Origin: DASUPK01 sp963695675
Lineage (GTDB): Bacteria; Actinomycetota; Thermoleophilia; Solirubrobacterales; 70-9
Direction of reading: 5' to 3'
Assembly (NCBI GenBank): GCA_963695675.1
Contig: CAVOGY010000003.1
Location: 62,001-126,000, forward strand
DNA length: 64,000 nucleotides
Made by a program: the position numbers and the translations under genes. The notes under the pieces are model-generated. The model was not told where the DNA came from. It searched no databases and worked only from the letters and a program-made list of their open reading frames with translations. Below are positions 33,079-38,713 of the stretch, piece by piece; position 1 is the stretch's first letter, and each line of letters opens with the position of its first letter.

Positions 33079-33842
33079 TGCTCGATGTCGAAGGCGAAGA
33101 CCTTGGTTCCGAGTGTGATCTCATCCCCCGGTGAGAGGCGAGCGTTTGCGACGCGGCGACCGTTCACCTTCACTCCGTTGGTCGAGTTCAGATCGACGAT
33201 CTGCCAGTCCCCCACGTCCGAGCGGCGCAGCTCTGCGTGCCGCCGCGAGATGTTGGGGTCGTCGATGACGCAGTCATTGTCCTTGGAGCGCCCGAGCGTC
33301 GCGGCTGGCCCGTCGAGGACGTAGCGACGGTCGTCGACAGAGACGATCGCCCTGGTCTCCGAGAACGCAGCGTCGGGGCGACGCTTGGAGCGCGCCTTCT
33401 GGGCCTGCGTTGCGGAGTAGACCATCGTGTGGCCGTGCTCTCCCTGCTCCGGCTCGGCGCCCTGCCGCTGCGGTGGTCTCACCAGACGGGTCTGGATCCC
33501 GAACTCGCCCAGCCGCAGGCGCTCGTCCTGGTCCAGGTGGACCACCGGACGCGTCAGCAGGTCGTAGTCATGGTGTCGGGCATGCTCGAGCAGATGCCCG
33601 CTGAGCTCCTGTGCGAGAGACGACTCGTAGTCCTTGAAGCGCTCGTAGTCCTCGGGGCAGAGCCAGACGGCGTACTCGTTGGGAACGTAGACCCGCTGGA
33701 CGGACGCCGTCTTGTGGGCGTCCATCTCCTTGGCGAGCTTCCGTGCGATCTCCACGGGCTGCACACCGGAGCTGAAGGCGCGGCTGAAGACACCTTCGAC
33801 GAGACCCTCAATGCGGGCTTCGAGGTTGCGCAGAACGCTGAT
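33075..33842 (-). CDS. fhaA: FHA-domain protein FhaA (DUF3662 + FHA), probable ATC start
   Basis: A cytoplasmic protein of about 255 residues. Residues 1-120 form the DUF3662 domain (SVLRNLEARIEGLVEGVF, VQPVEIARKLAKEMDAHKT, VYVPNEYAVWLCPEDYERF), and residues 165-255 form the FHA domain (ATLGRSKDNDCVIDDPNISR, RRHAELR, DLNSTNGVKVNGRRV). The conserved N-terminus extends to base 33842, but no ATG, GTG or TTG is there. An in-frame TAG precedes it, AGGAG lies at 33853-33849, and with a six-base spacer the start falls on ATC (33842-33840). The next conventional start, GTG at 33764, would delete 26 conserved residues. First gene of the operon. Confidence 0.88.
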   Translation of the reverse strand: MSVLRNLEARIEGLVEGVFSRAFSSGVQPVEIARKLAKEMDAHKTASVQRVYVPNEYAVWLCPEDYERFKDYESSLAQELSGHLLEHARHHDYDLLTRPVVHLDQDERLRLGEFGIQTRLVRPPQRQGAEPEQGEHGHTMVYSATQAQKARSKRRPDAAFSETRAIVSVDDRRYVLDGPAATLGRSKDNDCVIDDPNISRRHAELRRSDVGDWQIVDLNSTNGVKVNGRRVANARLSPGDEITLGTKVFAFDIEQ

Positions 33843-33915
33843 CGGATACTCCTAATCGATGGGTTGGGCGGCGGTTCGGGCAGAGCCGCTGCGAAATGCT
33901 AGTGGGCGCTTCTGG

Positions 33916-35658
33916 TTACCGTCTGACCCCTTCGGCATCAGGCGCGACCGAAGCGGCCGCCCATGTAAGTGGCGCCGGGCTGCGCCCTTCGCTCCCATCA
34001 CTGAACTGGTCGCGCCTGTCGGCGCGCCCTCGCATTGCGGCCTGGCGGTCGCTGGGCGCGCCCAGCCTGCGCGTCAGCAGAGCGGCGAGCACGGCTGCCA
34101 GGAGCGCCCCGAAGAGCAGCCCCGGTGGGCCGGAGCCGCCCGCGACCAGGCGTAGCGCGGAGATCAGGCCCGCGGCCCAGATCAGCGCGCCGAGGGCGTC
34201 GAGCACCGGGGCGCGGCCGCGGACCAGGAGGGGAAGCACCCAGGCCGCGAAAGCGAAGATGGCGGCACCTGCCAGCACCGAGCCGTCGAAAAGGGGAGCT
34301 ACCACGTCGCCGAGTGCGGCGCTCGTCGACCCGGTCCAATGGGCCGGCGGATCGACGACCGGGCCGAGCAGCAGGTCGCGGTGGGCGAGCTCCTCCCACG
34401 CCGCGAGCCAGACATACCCGATCCCGCCGAGCAGCGCGCGCCCCGCCGCGCCGCGAGTGAGGCCCGCGAGCGCCGGGTACACCGGCCCGAGGCCAATCAG
34501 GCCGAGGATCGGAGCGAGGCCGGGTAGGGCGATCGCCACCGGTTCGATGGCGGGCGCCAGCAGCGGAAGTCCGAGCGCCGCGACCAGCGCGGCGGCGCCC
34601 GGCTCGCCGGCGCCGATCATGAGCCAGAGCACGACCAGGGCCAGCTCGAGCGCGAAAGCCGGGCGGGGACGGCCGAGGGCGAGTGCGCCGGGGAGGAGAG
34701 CGGCGAGCACAACGGGCGCGGGCGCCCCGGTCGCTATCAGCGTCGCGACTCCGAGCGCGGCGACGCCGAGCCCGGGCCCGAAGCGGGCCAGGTTGGGTCG
34801 GCGACGCAGCTGGAGCGCCGGCTCGCCATCCAGGCCCTCGATCGCCGGCAGCGGCTCGCCGTCGAGCTCGCCAACGTGTGCAGCCAGCGCAGCGTCGAGC
34901 TCGGATGCAAGGGGCCGAAGCTCTGGGTCTGGGTCGAGCGAGGCGTCGATCGCCTCGGTCATCGGCGACGGCAGCTCGGGCCGCACCTCGGAGAGCGGGG
35001 CGATGGGCTCTCCGATGGCCCGAGCGGTCGCTGCGGGCCCATCGCGGAGGAGGGGGTGCTCACCGCAGAGGCACTCGTAGAGGGTCAGGGACAGCGAGTA
35101 GACGTCGGCCCCGGGTCCTGGGCGCAGACCGTCGGCTTGCTCCGGCGCCATGTAGGCGAGCGTTCCGACCACGGCTCCGGTCGCGGTCAGGGACCGCTCG
35201 CCGGTGATCCGCGCGATCCCGAAGTCGACGAGCTTCGCCCCCCCACCCGGCGCGACCATGATGTTCTCGGGCTTCACGTCTCGGTGGACGACGCCTGCGC
35301 GGTGGGCGTGCGCCAGCGCGGCAGCCGCGTCCGCCCCGACTCGCGCCACCAGCCGATCGGTGAGCTCGCCGCGGTGGCCCAGCGAGCGCAGGGTCTCGCC
35401 CTCGATCAGCTCGGAGACCAGGAAGGCGCGCCCGCCGTCGGTGGCGAGCTCGTAGAGCGTCGCGATGTTGCGGTGCGCTAGCCGCGCGACCGCCTGCGCC
35501 TCGCGGGTGACCCGGGGAGCGCCGTGATCGCGATCGATCACCTTGACCGCGACCGGCCGCTGCAGGCGCTCGTCCCAGGCGCGATAGACCGTGCCGAAGC
35601 CGCCTGTTCCGATCCGGGCCTCGATCCGGAACCTGCCCAGGACTCGCTCACCGACCAT
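33916..35658 (-). CDS. Ser/Thr protein kinase with multi-helix membrane domain
   Basis: A 580-residue kinase. Residues 1-265 form a Hanks kinase domain: GTGGFGTVYRAWDE, VAVKVIDRD, VHRDVKPENIMVAP, VDFGIARITGE and YMAPEQADGLRPGPGADVYS. About eight hydrophobic, Ala/Gly/Leu-rich helices follow (residues about 330-530). This is an unusual architecture compared with single-helix PknB-type kinases. ATG at 35658 gives the standard N-terminus; an open frame continues upstream into repeat F. The last 45 or so residues (after ARRLGAPSDRQAAMRG) are encoded by degenerate repeat E, so the element seems to have replaced the original end. The signal is unknown. Confidence 0.87.
   Translation of the reverse strand: MVGERVLGRFRIEARIGTGGFGTVYRAWDERLQRPVAVKVIDRDHGAPRVTREAQAVARLAHRNIATLYELATDGGRAFLVSELIEGETLRSLGHRGELTDRLVARVGADAAAALAHAHRAGVVHRDVKPENIMVAPGGGAKLVDFGIARITGERSLTATGAVVGTLAYMAPEQADGLRPGPGADVYSLSLTLYECLCGEHPLLRDGPAATARAIGEPIAPLSEVRPELPSPMTEAIDASLDPDPELRPLASELDAALAAHVGELDGEPLPAIEGLDGEPALQLRRRPNLARFGPGLGVAALGVATLIATGAPAPVVLAALLPGALALGRPRPAFALELALVVLWLMIGAGEPGAAALVAALGLPLLAPAIEPVAIALPGLAPILGLIGLGPVYPALAGLTRGAAGRALLGGIGYVWLAAWEELAHRDLLLGPVVDPPAHWTGSTSAALGDVVAPLFDGSVLAGAAIFAFAAWVLPLLVRGRAPVLDALGALIWAAGLISALRLVAGGSGPPGLLFGALLAAVLAALLTRRLGAPSDRQAAMRGRADRRDQFSDGSEGRSPAPLTWAAASVAPDAEGVRR
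33921..34053 (-). repeat. Dispersed palindromic repeat, copy E (degenerate, central module inverted, coding)
   Basis: Read leftward: AGCGACCGCCAGGCCGC, AATGCGAGGGCGCGCC-GACA-GGCGCGACC, a GGGCGCAGCCC segment, GGGCGGCCGCTTCGGTCGC and CTGATGCCGAAG. The central module has the same orientation as in copy A. The outer arms have diverged but keep their pairing (GCGACCG/CGGTCGC). It encodes the C-terminus of the kinase. Confidence 0.7.
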
Positions 35659-35698
35659 CGCCACTACAAGTTCGCTTCCGGACGACCTTTTCCTGTGG

Positions 35699-35838
35699 GA
35701 CGGCTTCGCCATTAGATCGCCGCCACAAGCGGCCGCGCCGCACAACCGCTCGGGGCTGCGCCCTGGATGCGAGGGTGCTCCGCAGGCGAAGCCGAGGAGC
35801 AACCCGTTTAGTGGAGGCGGGCGGCCTGGTGGCGGCTA
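35699..35838 (-). repeat. Dispersed palindromic repeat, copy F (full length)
   Basis: Read leftward: AGCCGCCACCAGGCCGC, TAAACGGGTTGCTCC...GGAGCACCCTCGCATC, GGGCGCAGCCCCGAGCGGTT, GCGGCCGCTTGTGGCGGC, GATCTAATGGCGAAGCCGTC. The arms pair as GCCGCCAC/GTGGCGGC, a variant of the usual GCGGCCAC/GTGGCCGC. It lies between divergent genes. Confidence 0.9.
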
Positions 35839-35853
35839 CATGCGTCGCCCCCC

Positions 35854-36948
35854 GTGTTCATACTCTGGCCCGGTTTGGCATTCCTCGATTCCGAACAAGA
35901 CGATCTGGTCGTCGCGGATGAGCCGGAACGTCCAAGGCGCAGGGTCGGGGGCCCACAGCGCCGACGACAGCAGTTTCTGGTCCGGCGCCTGATCGGCGTC
36001 GGAGTCGGCCTCGCCTTCCTGATCCTGATCGTAATCGGGATCAGGGGCTGCCTCGAGGCGCGCTCCGACCGGGCCCTGCGGAACTACACCTCGGACGTCG
36101 CGACGATCATGCAGCAGTCCGAGCAGAGCGGGAAGGACTTCTTCGACGTGCTCAACAGCTCCGGTGGCTCGAGCTCCCTCGACGCCAAGAACCAGGTCCT
36201 GGCCCAGCGCGACAACTCCGAGACGCTGCTCGATCGGGCGCACAAGATCGGCGTCCCGGGTCAGATGCACGATGCCCAGAGCGCCGTCATCCTCACCCTG
36301 ACGCTGCGTCGTGATGCCCTCAGCTCGATAGCGGAGAACGTCCAGCAGGCGACGGCGCGCGCGCAGACCAGCAATGCGATCTCGGCGATCAGCAACGCGA
36401 TGGGGTCCCTCTATGCGAGCGACGTCATCTGGACCCAGATCGGCTCGCCCGAGATCAAGAAGGTGCTGCAGGACGAGAACGTCGACGCTACGCCGCTTCC
36501 CTCCGGCAAGGTCATGCCCGCGAACGCCACGGACTACCTGAACCAGACGACCCTGGTCACCAAGCTCAACGCACTCACCGGTCAAACGGCGACGACCGGG
36601 GGTACCCATGGCCTGCAGCTGGACTCGACGACGATCGGAGGCGCCCAGCTGAGTCCCGACTCGACTACGACCGTGCCCAGCGACTCCCAGGAGATCGACA
36701 TCGGGGTCACCAATTCCGGCGACAGCGATGAGACCGGGATCAGCGTGAACGTCACGATTGGCGGCAGCACCCTCACCGGCCAACTCCAGTCGCTCAGTGC
36801 GGGCCAGGCCGGCACGGTGAAGATTCCGCTGACGAGCAAGCCGACTCCCGGTACGGATACCACCGTGCAGGTCGTCGTCAACCCCGTCCCGGGCGAGCAG
36901 CTGACGGACAACAACCAGTCCACGTACACCGTCATCTTCGGCTCCTGA
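35854..36948 (+). CDS. Membrane-anchored protein with CARDB-like outer domain
   Basis: A protein of up to 364 residues. A basic cytoplasmic stretch (ERPRRRVGGPQRRRQQ) precedes one membrane helix (IGVGVGLAFLILIVIGIRGC) at about residues 46-66. A helical outer region (residues 70-200) and a C-terminal Ig-like domain follow: EIDIGVTNSGDSDETGISVN and VVVNPVPGEQLTDNNQSTYT, the typical CARDB pattern. Start uncertain: GTG 35854 or TTG 35875. No enzyme motif is seen. It lies next to repeat copies F and G on both sides and upstream of pheA. Function unknown; adhesion or complex assembly outside the cell is possible. Confidence 0.75.
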   Translation: MFILWPGLAFLDSEQDDLVVADEPERPRRRVGGPQRRRQQFLVRRLIGVGVGLAFLILIVIGIRGCLEARSDRALRNYTSDVATIMQQSEQSGKDFFDVLNSSGGSSSLDAKNQVLAQRDNSETLLDRAHKIGVPGQMHDAQSAVILTLTLRRDALSSIAENVQQATARAQTSNAISAISNAMGSLYASDVIWTQIGSPEIKKVLQDENVDATPLPSGKVMPANATDYLNQTTLVTKLNALTGQTATTGGTHGLQLDSTTIGGAQLSPDSTTTVPSDSQEIDIGVTNSGDSDETGISVNVTIGGSTLTGQLQSLSAGQAGTVKIPLTSKPTPGTDTTVQVVVNPVPGEQLTDNNQSTYTVIFGS

Positions 36949-36949
36949 T

Positions 36950-37008
36950 GGGCGGCCAGAGGCCCTTCATCAAACGGGTTGCGCCTGGCGGCGCACCCTC
37001 GCATTAGC
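36950..37008 (+). repeat. Dispersed repeat, copy G (central module plus partial left arm)
   Basis: GGCGGCCAGAGGCC is followed by TCAAACGGGTTGCGCC-TGGC-GGCGCACCCTCGCATTAG. The stem GGTTGCGCC/GGCGCACC closes on TGGC apart from one unpaired T. It ends two bases before the pheA start codon. Confidence 0.75.
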
Positions 37009-37009
37009 G

Positions 37010-37870
37010 GTGCGGGTCGTCTACCTGGGCCCAAGGGGGACCTTCAGCGAGGACGCCCTGCGGGCCGCGGTCGGGGATCAGGAGGTTGAGGCGATCCCGG
37101 CCGCCACTGTCTATGACGCGATCGTCGCGGTGAGGGAGGGGGCGGCGGACCGGGCCTTCGTCCCCTTCGAGAACTCGATCGAGGGCGCCGTCACCGCCAC
37201 CCTCGACACGCTCGCGTTCGACGCCGACGCCCTCACGCTGATCGGGGAGTACGACCTCCCGATCCGGCACTGCCTGATCGCCCGTGAGGAGATCCCCCTC
37301 GAGCGCATCGAGGTGGTTCTCTCACATCCGCAGGCCAACGCCCAGTGCGCGCGCTTCATTCGCGAGGACCTGCCGCAGGCGGAGGTGCGCGGCGCGGCGA
37401 GCACCGCCGAGGCGGTGCGAACCGTCGTCGAGCAGGAGCGGCCGTGGGCCGCGCTCGGTGCCGAGTCGGCCGCTCGCCTCTATGGCGCCGCCGTGCTTCG
37501 CCATGGGGTCGAGGACGAGGCCGAAAACATCACCCGCTTCGTCTGGGTAGCCCGGCGGGGGACCAACGCGTCCGGATCCGGACCGTGGCGCACCTCCCTC
37601 GTCTTCTCGGAGCTCGGCGAGGACCATCCCGGCGCCCTCGTCGAGGCGCTCCAGGTGTTCTCCGACCGCGACGTCAACCTGACTCGCATCGAGTCACGGC
37701 CGCTGCGGCGCGGCCTCGGGCGCTACCAGTTCTTCCTCGACATCGAGGGCGGATCCGCCGACGAGCCGCTCCTCTCGGCGGTCGAGGCCTTGCGTTCGAA
37801 GGCCGAGACCGTGCGGGTGCTGGGCAGCTGGCCCATCGCCGCCCCGCCTGGAGTGCCGGGAACCGAGTAA
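37010..37870 (+). CDS. pheA: Prephenate dehydratase
   Basis: A 286-residue enzyme converting prephenate to phenylpyruvate in phenylalanine synthesis. The catalytic domain (residues 1-180) starts VRVVYLGPRGTFSEDALRAA and contains ADRAFVPFENSIEGAVTATL and SHPQANAQCARFI. The C-terminal ACT domain (about 195-275) has GALVEALQVFSDRDVNLTRI and the phenylalanine-binding ESRP motif (IESRPLRRGLGRYQFFLDIE), so feedback inhibition by phenylalanine is expected. GTG start at 37010 has no visible Shine-Dalgarno site because repeat copy G ends directly before it. Confidence 0.94.
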   Translation: MRVVYLGPRGTFSEDALRAAVGDQEVEAIPAATVYDAIVAVREGAADRAFVPFENSIEGAVTATLDTLAFDADALTLIGEYDLPIRHCLIAREEIPLERIEVVLSHPQANAQCARFIREDLPQAEVRGAASTAEAVRTVVEQERPWAALGAESAARLYGAAVLRHGVEDEAENITRFVWVARRGTNASGSGPWRTSLVFSELGEDHPGALVEALQVFSDRDVNLTRIESRPLRRGLGRYQFFLDIEGGSADEPLLSAVEALRSKAETVRVLGSWPIAAPPGVPGTE

Positions 37871-37879
37871 TTGCTCCTC

Positions 37880-37885
37880 TATTAT
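37880..37885 (+). promoter_or_regulatory. -10-like element TATTAT before the HNH gene
   Basis: TATTAT ends ten bases before the ATG at 37896 in an otherwise GC-rich junction after pheA, so transcription would begin almost at the start codon. No clear -35 box. Confidence 0.45.
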
Positions 37886-37895
37886 CGCCCGGGAC

Positions 37896-38579
37896 ATGGG
37901 CAACGGGGCCACCGTGCACGACGCATCTGTGCCGGCGACCGGCCGGGCATCGACGAACGGCCACGCGCCGGCCGCAACCAACGGACATGATCCTGCCCAT
38001 TTCAACGGCAACGGGGCCGCGCCCGATGGGGAGGCCGACGGCGAGGTAGCGGTAGCCGCCATCCGCCGCCTGACCAGGGGGCGGGTGCTGGTGCTCAACG
38101 CAAGCTACGAGCCTCTCAACGTCTGCACCGTCCGCCGGGCGCTGGTCCTGATCCTGAAGGAGAAGGCCGAGGTCCTCGAGCGCGGCGACGACGTGCTCCG
38201 CTCCGAGACCATGAGGATCGACCGGCCCGAGGTGATCCGGCTGATCAGCTTCGTCCGCGTTCCGCGCGACATCCATCGGCGCCGCATCACACGGAAGGCC
38301 GTGCTGGCGCGCGACGGCTGGACCTGCCAGTACTGCGGCTCGAGCAGGCACAGCCTCACCGTCGACCACGTCATCCCGCGCAGCCGCGGTGGAGAGTCGG
38401 TCTGGGAGAACATCGTCGCCTCCTGCGCTCCCTGCAACCGCAGGAAGGGCAACCGGCTCCCGCAGGAGATCCGAATGCACCCGCGCCGCCGGCCCCGCCC
38501 GCCGGGACCAACCGTCTTCATCCGGATCGCCTCGCCGCGCACCCCCGCGGCGTGGGAGCCGTACCTCCTAGCGGCCTAG
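37896..38579 (+). CDS. HNH endonuclease-like protein
   Basis: A 227-residue protein. Residues 1-50 are a low-complexity Asn/Gly/Ala-rich leader (ATNGHDPAHFNGNGAAPDGE). Then comes VLVLNASYEPLNVCTVRRAL, the conserved start of a common bacterial HNH family. Residues about 140-195 form the zinc-ribbon HNH module: WTCQYCG, LTVDHVIPRSRGGESVWENI and VASCAPCNRRKGNRLPQEIR. All four zinc cysteines and the DH pair are present. This family is widespread on bacterial chromosomes and is probably a DNA repair or structure-specific nuclease; the exact role is not established. The stop TAG joins repeat H. Confidence 0.88.
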   Translation: MGNGATVHDASVPATGRASTNGHAPAATNGHDPAHFNGNGAAPDGEADGEVAVAAIRRLTRGRVLVLNASYEPLNVCTVRRALVLILKEKAEVLERGDDVLRSETMRIDRPEVIRLISFVRVPRDIHRRRITRKAVLARDGWTCQYCGSSRHSLTVDHVIPRSRGGESVWENIVASCAPCNRRKGNRLPQEIRMHPRRRPRPPGPTVFIRIASPRTPAAWEPYLLAA

Positions 38580-38713
38580 CGGCGACCAGGCCGCTCCCAG
38601 CCTTAAACGGGTCGCTCCTCGGCTTCGCCTGCGGAGCGCCCTCGCATCAGGGGCGAAGCCCGGAGCGGTTATGTGGGCGGCCGCTTGTCGCCGCGATCTG
38701 GTGGCGAAGCCGT
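38577..38713 (+). repeat. Dispersed palindromic repeat, copy H (full length)
   Basis: AGCGGCGACCAGGCCGC, TTAAACGGGTCGCTCC...GGAGCGCCCTCGCATCAGG, GGGCGAAGCCCGGAGCGGTT, GCGGCCGCTTGTCGCCGC, GATCTGGTGGCGAAGCCGTC. The outer arms (GCGGCGAC/GTCGCCGC) and central stem (GTCGC/GCGCC) both differ from copy D while keeping pairing. It fills the gap between convergent HNH and gyrA stops. Confidence 0.92.

Noticed and set aside
2239..38713. Interpretation of the dispersed repeats as a CRISPR array
   Set aside because: Copies are single, kilobases apart, in both orientations and without regular spacers or cas genes.
38577..38713. Repeat-encoded peptide (LLGFACGAPSHQGRSPERL) as a conserved small protein
   Set aside because: The same frame appears in copies D, F and H only because the DNA is repeated; other copies are frameshifted or lack parts, and pairing rather than codons is conserved.
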